The notes under the pieces are model-generated. The model had not been told where the DNA came from, searched no databases, and saw only the letters and a program-made list of their open reading frames with translations. DNA of 64,000 nucleotides, taken from positions 8,013,501 through 8,077,500 of the forward strand of contig OU612074.1 of NCBI GenBank assembly GCA_914767715.1, read 5' to 3'. Of the stretch, positions 36,196 to 50,530 are shown piece by piece (the stretch's first letter is position 1; every line of letters begins with the position of its first letter). The translations under genes were made by a program, and so were the position numbers. The DNA is from Membranipora membranacea. Taxonomy: Eukaryota; Bryozoa; Gymnolaemata; Cheilostomatida; Membraniporidae.

Positions 36196-36689
36196 CTAAT
36201 TAAGTTGACTTTAAATTTTCAAAAACATACCAAGGGTGGGTATCATGGTTTTTTTTCGCTCGGGTCAACAAATAGATTTGCTTCCAACCTACCTCATAAG
36301 GAGGAGCAACTCCTGCTTGTCTCAAATCTGAAATCCGTTTGGCTCTGTGGGTCTCCGTTCTCCGTCAGCGCCAGCTTTAACGTCGTCCACTTTCACACTA
36401 AAAAAACATGCCAAACGGCCGTAGTAAAAAATTAAATCTCTGTCGCAATCATACCTTACTCCGACCAGTTCGAGCCCCCAAGGACCTTATTTAAAATCCA
36501 GAATATGGAGATCCTCGGATAACCTGGTGGCTAATTAAGCTGACTTTAAATTTTCAAAAATATACCAAGGGTGGGTATCATGGTTTTTTTTCGCTCGGGT
36601 CAAAAAATAGATTTGCTTCCAACCTACCTCATAAGGAGGAGTAACTCCTGCTTGTCTCAAATCTGAAATCCGTTTGGCTCTGTGGGTCT

Positions 36690-37735
36690 CCGTTCTCCGT
36701 CAGCGCCAGCTTTAACGGCGTCCACTTTCACAGTAAAAAAAACATGCCAAACGGCAGCAGTAAAAAATTAATTAAATCTCTGTCGCAATCATACCTTACT
36801 CCGACCAGTTCAAGGTCCCAAGGACCTTGTTTAAAATCCAGAATATGGAGATCCTCAGATAACCTGGTGGCTAATTAAGCTGACTTGAAATTTTCAAAAA
36901 TATACCAAGGGTGGGTATCATGGTTTTTTTTCGCTCGGGTCAAAAAATAGATCTGCTTCCAACCTACCTCATAAGGAGGAGCAACTCCTGCTTGTCTCAA
37001 ATCTGAAATCCGTTTGGCTCTGTGGGTCTCCGTTCTCCGTCAGCGCCAGCTTTAACGACGTCCACTTTCACACTAAAAAAACATGCCAAACGGCAGCAGT
37101 AAAAAATTGAATTTCTGTCGCAATCATACCTAACTCCGACCAGTTCAAGCCCCCAAGGACCTTATTTAAAATCCAGAATATGGAGATCCTCGGATAACCT
37201 GGTGGATAATTAAGCTGACTTTAAATTTTCAAAAATAAACCAAGGGTGGGTATCATGGTTTTTTTCGCTCGGATCAAAAAATTGATTTGCTTCCAACCTA
37301 CCTCATAAGGAGGAGCAACTCCTGCTTGTCTCAAATCTGAAATCCGTTTGGCTCTGTGGGTCTCCGTTCTCCGTCAGCGCCAGCTTTAACGGCGTCCACT
37401 TTCACACTAAAAAAAACATGCCAAACGGCAGCAGTAAAAAATTAATTAAATCCCTGTCGCAATCATACCTTACTCCGACCAGTTCAAGGTCCCAAGGACC
37501 TTGTTTAAAATCCAGAATATGGAGATCCTCAGATAACCTGGTGGCTAATTAAGCTGACTTGAAATTTTCAAAAATATACCAAGGGTGGGTATCATGGTTT
37601 TTTTTCGCTCGGGTCAAAAAATAGATCTGCTTCCAACCTACCTCATAAGGAGGAGCAACTCCTGCTTGTCTCAAATCTGAAATCCGTTTGGCTCTGTGGG
37701 TCTCCGTTCTCCGTCAGCGCCAGCTTTAACGACGT
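36690..37735 (+). repeat. Two-monomer higher-order repeat with GGTCCCAAGGACC
   Basis: The palindrome-like variant TTCAAGGTCCCAAGGACC occurs near 36807 and 37482, followed each time by TTGTTTAAAATCC, TCCTCAGATAACC, GACTTGAAATTTTC and AATAGATCTGCTTCC. The offset is about 674 bp, two monomers. Confidence 0.75.
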
Positions 37736-38369
37736 CCACTTTCACACTAAAAAAACATGCCAAACGGCAGAAGTAAAAAATTAAATGTCTGTCGCAATCA
37801 TACCTTACTCCGACCAGTTCGAGCCCCCAAGGACCTTAATTAAAATCCAGAACACGGAGATCCTCGGATAACCTGGTGGCTAATTAAGCTGACTTTAAAT
37901 TTTCAAAAATATACCAAGGGTGGGTATCATGGTTTTTTTTCGCTCGGGTCAAAAAATGGATTCGCTTCCAACCTACCTAATAAGGAGGAGCGACTCCTGC
38001 TTGTCTCAAATCTGAAATCCGTTTGGCTCTGTGGGTCTCCGTTCTCCGTCAGCGCCAGCTTTAACCACGTCCACTTTCACACTAAAAAAAACATGCCAAA
38101 CGGCAGCAGTAAAAAATTAAATCTCTGTCGCAATCATACCTAACTCCGACCAGTTCAAGCCCCCAAGGACCTTATTTAAAATCCAGAATATGGAGATCTT
38201 CGGATAACCTGGTGGCCATTTATGCTGACTTTAAATTTTCAAAAATATACCAAGGGTGGGTATCATGGTTTTCTTTCGCTCTGGTCAAAAAATAAATTTG
38301 CTTCCAATCTACCTAATAAGGAGGAGCAACTCCTGCTTGTCTCAAATCTGAAATCCGATTGGCTCTGTG

Positions 38370-39540
38370 GGTCTCCGTTCTCCGTCAGCACCAGCTTTAA
38401 GGACGTCCACTTTCACACTAAAAAAAACATGCCAAACGGCAGCAGTAAAAAATTAAATCTCATTCGCAATCATACCTAACTCCGACCAGTTCAAGCCCCC
38501 AAGGACCTTATTTAAAATCCAGAATATGGAGATCCTCGGATAACCTGGTGGCTTATTAAGCTGACTTTAAATTTTCAAAAATTTACCAAGGGTGGGTATC
38601 ATGGTTTTTTTTCGCTCGGGTGAAAAAATAGATTTGCTTCCAACCTACCTCATAAGGAGGAGCAACTCCTGCTTGTCTCAAATCTGAAATCCGTTTGGCT
38701 CTGTGGGTCTCCGTTCTCCGTCAGCGCCAGCTTTAACGACGTCCACTTTCACACTAAAAAAACATGCCAAAAGGCAGCAGTAAAAAATTAAATATCTGTC
38801 GCAATCATACCTAACTCCGGCCAGTTCAAGCCCCCAAGGACCTTATTTAAAATCCAGAATATGGAGATCCTCGGATAACCTGGTGGCTAATTAAGCTGAC
38901 TTTAAATTTTCAAAAATATACCAAGGGTGGGTAACATGGTTTTTTTTTCGCTCGGGTCAAAAAATAGATTTGCTTCCAACCTACCTCATAAGGAGGAGCA
39001 ACTCCTGCTTGTCTCAAATCTGAAATCCGATTGGCTCTGTTGGTCTCCGTTCTCCGTCAGCACCAGCTTTAAGGACGTCCACTTTCACACTAAAAAAAAC
39101 ATGCCAAACGGCAGCAGTAAAAAATTAAATCTCATTCGCAATCATACCTAACTCCGACCAGTTCAAGCCCCCAAGGACCTTATTTAAAATCCAGAATATG
39201 GAGATCCTCGGATAACCTGGTGGCTTATTAAGCTGACTTTAAATTTTCAAAAATATACCAAGGGTGGGTATCATGGTTTTTTTTCGCTCGGGTGAAAAAA
39301 TAGATTTGCTTCCAACCTACCTCATAAGGAGGAGCAACTCCTGCTTGTCTCAAATCTGAAATCCGTTTGGCTCTGTGGGTCTCCGTTCTCCGTCAGCGCC
39401 AGCTTTAACGACGTCCACTTTCACACTAAAAAAACATGCCAAAAGGCAGCAGTAAAAAATTAAATATCTGTGGCAATCATACCTAACTCCGGCCAGTTCA
39501 AGCCCCCAAGGACCTTATTTAAAATCCAGAATATGGAGAT
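38370..39540 (+). repeat. Two-monomer higher-order repeat with CAGCACCAGC
   Basis: AATCCGATTGG, CAGCACCAGCTTTAAGG and ATCTCATTCGCAATC occur near 38351-38470 and again 674 bp later. The partner units share GGGTGAAAAAATAG, CCAAAAGGCAGCAG, AAATATCTGT and CTCCGGCCAG. A third, slightly altered copy (ATCTTATTCGC) appears near 40700-40830. Confidence 0.75.
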
Positions 39541-42500
39541 CCTCGGATAACCTGGTGGCTAATTAAGCTGACTTTAAATTTTCAAAAATATACCAAGGGT
39601 GGGTATCATGGTTTTTTTTCGCTCGGGTCAGAAAATAGATTTGCTTCCAACCTACCTCATAAGGAGGAGCAACTCCTGCTTGTCTCAAATCTGAAATCCG
39701 TTTGGCTCTGTGGGTCTCCGTTCTCCGTCAGCGCCAGCTTTAACGACGTCCACTTTCACACTAAAAAAACATGCCAAACGGCAGCAGTAAGAAATTAAAT
39801 CTCTGTCGCAATCCTACCTAACTCCGACCAGTTCAAACCCCCAAGGACCTTATTTAAAATCCAGAATATGGAGATCCTCGGATAACCTGGTGGCTAATTA
39901 AACTGACTTTAAATTTTCAAAAATATACCAAGGGTGGGTATCATGGTTTTTTTTCGCTCGGGTCAAAAAATAGATTTGTTTCCAACCTACCTCATAAGGA
40001 GGAGCAACTCCTGCTTGTCTCAAATCTGAAATCCGTTTGGCTCTGTGGGTCTCCGTTCTCCGTCAGCGCCAGCTTTAACGACGTCCACTTTCACACTAAA
40101 AAAAACATGCAAAAAGGCAGCAGTAAAAAATTAAATCTCTGTCGCAATCATACCTAACTCCGACCAGTTCAAGCCCCCCAGGACCTTATTTAAAACCCAG
40201 AATATGGAGATCCTCGGATAACCTGGTGGCTAATTAAGCTGACTTTAAATTTTCAAAAATATACCAAGGGTGGGTATCATGGTTTTTTTTCGCTCGGGTC
40301 AAAAAATAGATTTGCTTCCAACCTACCTCATAAGGAGGAGCAACTCCTGCTTGTCTCAAATCTGAAATCCGTTTGGCTCTGTGGGTCTCCGTTCTCCGTC
40401 AGCGCCAGCTTTAACGACGTCCACTTTCACACTAAAAAAACATGCCAAACGGCAGCAGTAAAAATGAAATCTCTGTCGCAATCATACCTAACTCCGACCA
40501 GTTCAAGCCCCCAAGGACCTTATTTAAAATCTAGAATATGGAGATCCTCGGATAACCTGGTGGCTAATTAAGCTGACTTTAAATTTTCAAAAATATACCA
40601 AGGGTGGGTATCATGGTTTTTTTTCGCTCGGGTCAAAAAATAGATTTGCTTCCAACCTACCTCATAAGGAGGAGCAACTACTGCTTGTCTCAAATCTGAA
40701 ATCCGATTGGCTCTGTGGGTCTCCGTTCTCCGTCAGCACCAGCTTTAAGGACGTCCACTCTCACACTAAAAAAAACATGCCAAACGGCAGCAGTAAAAAA
40801 TTAAATCTTATTCGCAATCATACCTAACTCCGACCAGTTCAAGCCCCAAAGGACCTTATTTAAAATCCAGAATATGGAGATCCTCGGATAACCTGGTGGC
40901 TTATTAAGCTGACTTTAAATTTTCAAAAATATACCAAGGGTGGGTATCATGGTTTTTTTTCGCTCGGGTCAAAAAATAGATTTGCTTCCAACCTACCTCA
41001 TAAGGAGGAGCAACTCCTGCTTGTCTCAAATCTGAAATCCGTTTGGCTCTGTGGGTCTCCGTTCTCCGTCAGCGCCTGCTTTAACGACGTCCACTTTCAC
41101 ACTAAAAAAACATGCAAAAGGCAGCAGTAAAAAATTAAATCTCTGTCGCAATCATACCTAACTCCGACCAGTTCAAACCCCCAAGGACCTTATTTAAAAT
41201 CCAGAATATGGAGATCCTCGGATAACCTGGTGGCTAATTAAGCTGACTTTAAATTTTCAAAAATATACCAAGGGTGGGTATCATGGTTTTTTTTCGCTCG
41301 GGTCAAAAAATAGATTTGTTTCCAACCTACCTCATAAGGAGGAGCAACTCCTGCTTGTCTCAAATCTGAAATCCGTTTGGCTCTGTGGGTCTCCGTTTTC
41401 CGTCAGCGCCAACTTTAACGACGTCCACTTTCACACTAAAAAAACATGCCAAACGGCAGCAGTAAAAAATTAAATCTCTGTCGCAATCATACCTAACTCC
41501 GACCAGTTCAAGCCCCCAAGGACCTTATTTAAAATCCAGAATATGGAGATCCTCGGATAACCTGGTGGCTAATTAAGCTGACTTTAAATTTTCAAAAATA
41601 TACCAAGGGTGGGTATCATGGTTTTTTTTTGCTCGGGTCAAAAAATAGATCTGCTTCCAACCTACCTCATAAGGAGGAGCAACTCCTGCATGTCTCAAAT
41701 CTGAAATCCGTTTGGCTCTGTGGGTCTCCGTTCTCCGTCAGCGCCAACTTTAACGACGTCCACTTTCACACTAAAAAAACATGCAAAACGGCAGCAGCAA
41801 AAAATTAAATCTCTGTCGCAATCATACCTAACTCCGACCAGTTCAAGCCCCCAAGGACCTTATTTAAAATCCAGAATATGGAGATCCTCGGATAACCTGG
41901 TGGCTAATTAAGCTGACTTTAAATTTTCAAAAATATACCAAGGGTGGGTATCATGGTTTTTTTTCGCTCGGGCCAAAAAATATATTTGCTTCCAACCTAC
42001 CTCATAAGGAGGAGCAACTCCTGCTTGTCTCAAATCTGAAATCCGTTTGGCTCTTCGGGTCTCCGTTCTCCGTCAGCGCCAACTTTAACGACGTCCACTT
42101 TCACACTAAAAAAACATGCCAAACGGCAGCAGTAAAAATTAAATCTCTGTCGCAATCATACCTAACTCCGACCAGTTCAAGCCCCCAAGGACCTTATTTA
42201 AAATCCAGAATATGGAGATCCTCGGATAACCTGGTGGCTAATTAAGCTGACTTTAAATTTTCAAAAATATACCAAGGGTGGGTATCATGGTTTTTTTTCG
42301 CTCGGGTCAAAAAATAGATCTGCTTCCAACCTACCTCATAAGGAGGAGCAACTCCTGCATGTCTCAAATCTGAAATCCGTTTGGCTCTGTGGGTCTCCGT
42401 TCTCCGTCAGCGCCAACTTTAACGACGTCCACTTTCACACTAAAAAAACATGCCAAACGGCAGCAGCAAAAAATTAAATCTCTGTCGCAATCATACCTAA

Positions 42501-42934
42501 CTCCGACCAGTTCAAGCCCCCAAGGACCTTATTTAAAATCCAGAATATGGAGATCCTCGGATAACCTGGTGGCTAATTAAGCTGACTTTAAATTTTCAAA
42601 AATATACCAAGGGTGGGTATCATGGTTTTTTTCCGCTCGGGTCAAAAAATAGATTTGCTTCCAACCTACCTCATAAGGAGGAGCAACTCCTGCTTGTCTC
42701 TAATCTGAAATCCGTTTGGCTCTGTGGGTCTCCGTTCTCCGTCAGCGCCAACTTTAACGACGTCCACTTTCACACTAAAAAAACATGCCAAACGGCAGCA
42801 GCAAAAAATTAAATCTCTGTCGCAATCATACCTAACTCCGACCAGTTCAAGCCCCCAATGACCTTATTTAAAATCCAGAATATTGAGATCCTCGGATAAC
42901 CTGGTGGCTAATTAAGCTGACTTTAAATTTTCAA

Positions 42935-44270
42935 AAATATTCCAAGGGTGGATATCATGGTTTTTTTCCCTCGGGTCAAAAAATAGATCTGCTTCCAACC
43001 TACCTCATAAGGAGGAGCAACTCCTGCATGTCATAAATCTGAAATCCGTTTGGCTCTGTGGGTCTCCGTTCTCCGTCAGCGCTAACTTTAACGACGTCCA
43101 CTTTCACACTAAAAAAACATGCCAAACGACAGCAGCAAAAAATTAAATCTCTGTCGCAATCATACCTAACTCCGACCAGTTCAAGCCCCCAAGGACCTTA
43201 TTTAAAATCCGGAATATGGAGATCCTCGGATAACCTGGTGGCTAATTAAGCTGACTTTAAATTTTCAAAAATATACCAAGGGTGGGTATCATGGTTTTTT
43301 TCCGCTCGGGTCAAAAAATAGATTTGCTTCCAACCTACCTCATAAGGAGGAGCAACTCCTGCTTGTCTCAAATCTGAAATCCGTTTGGCTCTGTGGGTCT
43401 CCGTTCTCCGTCAGCGCCAACTTTAACGACGTCCACTTTCACACTAAAAAAACATGCCAAACGGCAGCAGCAAAAAATTAAATCTCTGTCGCAATCATAC
43501 CTAACTCCGACCAGTTCAAGCCCCCAAGGACCTTATTTAAAATCCAGAATATGGAGATCCTCGGATAACCTGGTGGCTAATTAAGCTGACTTTAAATTTT
43601 CAAAAATATACCAAGGGTGGGTATCATGGTTTTTTTTCGCTCGGGTCAAAAAAAAGATTTGCTTCCAACCTACCTCATAAGGAGGAGCAACTCCTGCTTG
43701 TCTCAAATCTGAAATCCGTTTGGCTCTGTGGGTCTCCGTTCTCCGTCAGCGCCAACTTTAACGACGTCCACTTTCACACTAAAAAAACATGCCAAACGGC
43801 AGCAGCAAAAAATTAAATCTCTGTCGCAATCATACCTAACTCCGACCAGTTCAAGCCCCCAAGGACCTTATTTAAAATCTAGAATATGGAGATCCTCGGA
43901 TAACCCGGTGGCTAATTAAGCTGACTTTAAATTTTCAAAAAAAAAATACCAAGGGTGGGTATCATGGTTTTTTTCCCTCGGGTCAAAAAATAGACCTGCT
44001 TCCAACCTACCTCATAAGGAGGAGCAACTCCTGCATGTCTCAAATCTGAAATCCGTTTGGCTCTGTGGGTCTCCGTTCTCCGTCAGCGCCAACTTTAACG
44101 ACGTCCACTTTCACACTAAAAAAACATGCCAAACGGCAGCAGCAAAAAATTAGATCTCTGTCGCAATCATACCTAACTCCGACCAGTTCAAGCGCCAAAG
44201 GACCTTATTTAAAATCCAGAATATGGAGATCCTCGGATAACTTGGTGGCTAATTAAGCTGACTTTAAATT
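42935..44270 (+). repeat. Four-monomer segment duplicated about 49 monomers away, copy 1
   Basis: Matches about 59265-60600 at an offset near 16330 bp. Shared private variants are ATATTCCAAGGGTGGATATC, GCATGTCATAAATCTG, GCGCTAACTTT, AACGACAGCAGC, ATCCGGAATATGG, AATCTAGAATATGG, an expanded A10 tract (near 43940), AATAGACCTGC, AATTAGATCTC, AAGCGCCAAAGG and AACTTGGTGGC. Confidence 0.8.
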
Positions 44271-47200
44271 TTCAAAAATATACCAAGGGTGGGTATCATG
44301 GTTTTTTTCCGCTCGGGTCAAAAAATAGATTTGCTTCCAACCTACCTCATAAGGAGGAGCAACTCCTGCTTGTCTCAAATCTGAAATCCGTTTGGCTCTG
44401 TGTGTCTCCGTTCTCCGTCAGCGCCAACTTTAACGACGTCCACTTTCACACTAAAAAAACATGCCAAACGGCAGCAGCAAAAAATTAAATCTCTGTCGCA
44501 ATCATACCTAACTCCGACCAGTTCAAGCCCCCAAGGACCTTATTTAAAATCCAGAATATGGAGATCCTCGGATAACCTGGTGGCTAATTAAGCTGACTTT
44601 AAATTTTCAAAAATATTCCAAGGGTGGGTATCATGGTTTTTTTCCCTCGGGTCAAAAAATAGATCTGCTTCCAACCTACCTCATAAGGAGGAGCAACTCC
44701 TGCATGTCTCAAATCTGAAATCCGTTTGGCTCTGTGGGTCTCCGTTCTCCGTCAGTGCCAACTTTAACGACGTCCACTTTCACACTAAACAAACATGCCA
44801 AACGGCAGCAGCAAAAAAATAAATCTCTGTCGCAATCATACCTAACTCCGACCAGTTCAAGCCCCCAAGGACCTTATTTAAAATCCAGAATATGGAGATC
44901 TTCGGATAACCTGGTGGCTAATTAAGCTGACTTTAAATTTTTAAAATTATACCAAGGGTGGGTATCATGGTTTTTTTTCGCTCGGGTCAAAAAAAAGATT
45001 TGCTTCCAACCTACCTCATAAGGAGGAGCAACTCGTGCTTGTCTCAAATCTGAAATCCGTTTGGCTCTGTGGGTCTCCGTTCTCCGTCAGCGCCAACTTT
45101 AACGACGTCCACTTTCACACTAAAAAAACATGCCAAACGGCAGCAGCAAAAAATTAAATATCTGTCGCAATCATACCTAACTCCGACCAGTTCAAGCCCC
45201 CAAGGACCTTATTTAAAATCCAGAATATGGAGATCCTCGGATAACCTGGTGGCTAATTAAGCTGACTTTAAATTTTCAAAAATATACCAAGGGTGGGTAT
45301 CATGGTTTTTTTCCCTCGGGTCAAAAAATAGATTTGCTTCTAACCTACCTCATAAGGAGGAGCAACTCCTGCTTGTCTCAAATCTGAAATCCGTTTGGCT
45401 CTGTGGGTCTCCGTTCTCCGTCAGCGCCAACTTTAACGACGTCCACTTTCACACTAAAAAAACATGCCAAACGGCAGCAGTAAAAAATTAAATCTCTGTC
45501 GCAATCATACCTAACTCCGACCAGTTCAAGCCCCCAAGGACCTTATTTAAAATCCAGAATATGGAGATCCTCGGATAACCTGGTGGCTAATTAAGCTGAC
45601 TTTAAATTTTCAAAAATATACCAAGGGTGGGTATCATGGTTTTTTTCCCTCGGGTCAAAAAATAGATCTGCTTCCAACCTACCTCATAAGGAGGAGCAAC
45701 TCCTGCTTGTCTCAAATCTGAAATCCGTTTGGCTCTGTGGGTCTCCGTTCTCCGTCAGCGCCAACTTTAACAACGTCCACTTTCACACTAAAAAAACATG
45801 CCAAACGGCAGCAGCAAAAAAATAAATCTCTGTCGCAATCATACCTAACTCCGACCAGTTCAAGCCCCCAAGGACCTTATTTAAAATCCAGAATATGGAG
45901 ATCCTCGGATAACCTGGTGGCTAATTAAGCTGACTTTAAATTTTCAAAAATATACCAAGCGTGGGTATCATGGTTTTTTTTCGCGCGGGTCAAAAAAAAG
46001 ATTTGCTTCCAACCTACCTCATAAGGAGGAGCAACTCCTGCTTGTCTCAGATCTGAAATCCGTATGGCTCTGTGGGTCTCCGTTCTCCGTCAGCGCCAAC
46101 TTTAACGACGTCCACTTTCACACTAAAAAAACATGCCAAACGGCAGCAGCAAAAAATTAAATCTCTGTCGCAATCATACCTAACTCCGACCAGTTCAAGC
46201 CCCCAAGGACCTCATTTAAAATCCAGAATATGGAGATCCTCGGATAACCTGGTGGCTAATTAAGCTGACTTTAAATTTTCAAAAATATACCAAGGGTGGG
46301 TATCATGGTTTTTTTCCGCTCGGGTCAAAAAATAGATTTGCTTCCAACCTACCTCATAAGGAGGAGCAACTCCTGCTTGTCTCAAATCTGAAATCCGTTT
46401 GGCTCTGTGGGTCTCCGTTCTCCGTCAGCGCCAACTTTAACGACGTCCACTTTCACACTAAAAAAACATGCCAAACGGCAGCAGTAAAAAATTAAATCTC
46501 TGTCGCAATCATACCTAACTCCGACCAGTTCAAGCCCCCAAGGACCTCATTTAAAATCCAGAATATGGAGATCCTCGGATAACCTGGTGGCTAATTAAGC
46601 TGACTTTAAATTTTCAAAAATATACCAAGGGTGGGTATCATGGTTTTTTTTCGCTCGGGTCAAAAAATAGATTTGCTTCCAACCTACCTCATAAGGAGGA
46701 GCAACTCCTGCTTGTCTCAAATCTGAAATCCGTTTGGCTCTGTGGGTCTCCGTTCTCCGTCAGCGCCAACTTTAACGACGTCCACTTTCACACTAAAAAA
46801 ACATGCCAAACGGCAGCAGCAAAAATTTAAATCTCTGTCGCAATCATACCTAACTCCGACCAGTTCAAGCCCCCAAGGACCTTATTTAAAATCCAGAATA
46901 TGGAGATCCTCGGATAACCTGGTGGCTAATTAAGCTGACTTTAAATTTTCAAAAATATACCAAGGTGGGTATCATGGTTTTTTTTCGCTCGGGTCAAAAA
47001 ATAGATCTGCTTCCAACCTACCTCATAAGGAGGAACAACTCCTGCATGTCTCAAATCTGAAATCCGTTTGGCTCTGTGGGTCTCCGTTCTCCGTCAGCGC
47101 CAACTTTAACGACGTCCACTTTCACACTAAAAAAACATGCCAAACGGCAGCAGCAAAAAATTAAATCTCTGTCGCAATCATACCTAACTCCGACCAGTTC

Positions 47201-47745
47201 AAGCCCCCAAGGACCTTATTTAAAATCCAGAATATGGAGATCCTCGGATAACCTGGTGGCTAATTAAGCTGACTTTAAATTTTCAAAAATATACCAAGGG
47301 TGGGTATCATGGTTTTTTTTCGCTCGGGTCAAAAAATAGATCTGCTTCCAACCTACCTCATAAGGAGGAGCAACTCCTGCATGTCTCAAATCTGAAATCC
47401 GTTTGGCTCTGTGGGTCTCCGTTCTCCGTCAGCGCCAACTTTAACGACGTCCACTTTCACACTAAAAAAACATGCCAAACAGCAGTAGCAAAAAATTAAA
47501 TCTCTGTCGCAATCATACCTAACTCTGACCAGTTCAAGCCCCCAAGGACCTCATTTAAAATCCAGAATATAGAGATCCTCGGATAACCTGGTGGCTAATT
47601 AAGCTGACTTTAAATTTTCAAAAATATACCAAGGGTGGGTATCATGGTTTTTTTTCGCTCGGGTCATAAAATAGATTTGCTTCCAACCTACCTCATAAGG
47701 AGGAGCAACTCCTGCTTGTCTCAAATCTGAAATCCGTTTGGCTCT

Positions 47746-48002
47746 GTGGGTCTCCGTTCTCCGTCAGCGCCAACTTTAACGACGTCCACTTTCACACTAA
47801 AAAAACATGCCAAACGGCAGCAGCAAAAAATTAAATCTCTGTCGCAATCATACCTAACTCTAACTTTAAATTTTCAAAAATATACCAAGGGTGGGTATCA
47901 TGGTTTTTTTTCGCTCGGGTCAAACAAATAGATTTGCTTCCAACCTACCTCATAAAGAGGAGCAACTCCTGCTTGTCTCAAATCTGAAATCCGTTTGGCT
48001 CT
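47746..48002 (+). repeat. Monomer with internal deletion of about 79 bp
   Basis: Landmarks that are normally 335 bp apart are here 257 bp apart. At about 47856-47864 the sequence passes directly from CATACCTAACTC to AACTTTAAATTTTC, so the segment from CGACCAGTTC to AAGCTG is missing. A one-base gain in the next A-run accounts for the rest. It is the only large internal deletion I noticed in the array. Confidence 0.85.
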
Positions 48003-48199
48003 GTGGGTCTCCGTTCTCCGTCAGCGCCAACTTTAACGACGTCCACTTTCACACTAAAAAAACATGCCAAACGGCAGCAGTAAAAAGTTAAATCTCTGTC
48101 GCAATCATACCTAACTCCGACCAGTTCAAGCCCCCAAGGACCTTATTTAAAATCCAGAATATGGAGATCCTCGGATAACCTGGTGGCTAATTAAGCTGA

Positions 48200-50530
48200 C
48201 TTTAAATTTTCAAAAATATACCAAGGGTGGGTATCATGGTTATTTTTCGCTCGGGTCAAAAAATAGAGTTGCTTCCAACCTACCTCATAAGGAGGAACAA
48301 CTCCTGCTTGTCTCAAATCTGAAATCCGTTTGGCTCTGTGGGTCTCCGTTTTCCGTCAGCGCCAACTTTAACGACGTCCACTTTCACACTAAAAAAACAT
48401 GCGAAACGGCAGCAGTAAAAAATTAAATCTCTGTCGCAATCATACCTTACTCCGATCAGTTCAAGCCCCCAAGGACCTTATTTAAAATCCAGAATATGGA
48501 GATCCTCGGATAACCTGGTGGCTAATTAAGCTGACTTTAAATTTTCAAAAATATACCAAGGGTGGGTATCATGGTTTTTTTTCGTTCGGGTCAAAAAATA
48601 GATTTCCTTCCAACCTACCTCATAAGGAGGAGCAACTCCTGCTTGTCTCAAATCTGAAATCCGTTTGGCTCTGTGGGTGTCCGTTCTCCCTCAGCGCCAA
48701 CTTTAACGACGTCCACTTTCACACTAAAAAAACATGCCAAACGGCAGCAGCAAAAAATTAAATCTCTGTCGCAATCATACCTAACTCCGACCAGTTCAAG
48801 CCCCCAAGGACCTTATTTAAAATCCAGAATATGGAGATCCTCGGATAACCTGGTGGCTAATTAAGCTGACTTTAAATTTTCAAAAATATACCAAGGGTGG
48901 GTATCATGGTTTTTTTTCGCTCGGGTCAAAAAATAGATCTGCTTCCAACCTACCTCATAAGGAGGAGCAACTCCTGCATGTCTCAAATCTGAAATCCGTT
49001 TGGCTCTGTGGGTCTCCGTTCTCCGTCAGCGCCAACTTTAACGACATCCACTTTCACACTAAAAAAACATGCCAAACGGCAGCAGTAAAAAATTAAATCT
49101 CTGTCGCAATCATACCTAACTCCGACCAGTTCAAGCCCCCAAGGACCTTATTTAAAATCCAGAATATGGAGATCCTCGGATAACCTGGTGGCTAATTAAG
49201 CTGACTTTAAATTTTCAAAAATATACCAAGGGTGGGTATCATGGTTTTTTTTCGCTCGGGTCAAAAAATAGATTTGCTTCCAACCTACCTCATAAAGAGG
49301 AGCAACTCCTGCTTGTCTCAAATCTGAAATCCGTTTGGCTCTGTGGGTCTCCGTTCTCCCTCAGCGCCAACTTTAACGACGTCCACTTTCACACTAAAAA
49401 AACATGCCAAACGGCAGCAGTAAAAAATTAAATCTCTGTCGCAATCATACCTAACTCCGACCAGTTCAAGCCCCCAAGGACCTTATTTAAAATCCAGAAT
49501 ATGGAGATCCTCGGATAACCTGGTGGCTAATTAAGCTGACTTTAAATTTTCAAAAATATACCAAGGGGTGGTATCATGGTTTTTTTTCGCTCGGGTCAAA
49601 AAATAGATCTGCTTCCAACCTACCTCATAAGGAGGAGCAACTCCTGCATGTCTCAAATCTGAAATCCGTTTGGCTCTGTGGGTCTCCGTTCTCCGTCAGC
49701 GCCAACTTTAACGACGTCCACTTTCACACTAAAAAAACATGCCAAACGGCAGCAGCAAAAAATTAAATCTCTGTCGCAATCATACCTAACTCCGACCAGT
49801 TCAAGCCCCAAAGGACCTTATTTGAAATCCAGAATATGGAGATCCTCGGATAACCTGGTGGCTGATTAAGCTGACTTTAAATTTTCAAAAATATACCAAG
49901 GGTGGGTATCATGGTTTTTTTTCGCTCGGGTCAAAAAATCGATCAGCTTCCAACCTACCTCATAAGGAGGAGCAACTCCTGCATGTCTCAAATCTGAAAT
50001 CTGTTTGGCTCTGTGGGTCTCCGTTCTCCGTCAGCGCCAACTTTAGCGACGTCCACTTTCACACTAAAAAAACATGCCAAACGGCAGCAGCAAAAAATTA
50101 AATCTCTGTCGCAATCATACCTAACTCCGACCAGTTCAAGCCCCCAAGGACCTTATTTAAAATCCAGAATATGGAGATCCTCGGATAACCTGGTGGCTAA
50201 TTAAGCTGACTTTAAATTTTCAAAAATATACCAAGGGTGGGTATCATGGTTATTTTTCGCTCGGGTCAAAAAATAGATTTGCTTCCAACCTACCTCATGA
50301 AGAGGAGCAACTCCTGCTTGTCTCAAATCTGAAATCCGTTTGGCTCTGTGGGTCTCCGTTTTCCGTCAGCGCCAACTTTAACGACGTCCACTTTCACACT
50401 AAAAAAACATGCCAAACGGCAGCAGTAAAAAATTAAATCTCTGTCGCAATCATACCTTACTCCGATCAGTTCAAGCCCCCAAGGACCTTATTTAAAATCC
50501 AGAATATGGAGATCCTCGGATAACCTGGTG
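48200..50530 (+). repeat. Six-monomer interval repeat
   Basis: A unit with ATGGTTATTTTTCG, TTTTCCGTCAGCG, ATACCTTACTCC and CGATCAGTTC appears at about 48236-48470 and again at about 50246-50480, an offset of 2010 bp (6 monomers). Nearby, CCAAGGGGTGGTATC at about 49562 and 51237 gives a five-monomer interval (1675 bp). Confidence 0.65.
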
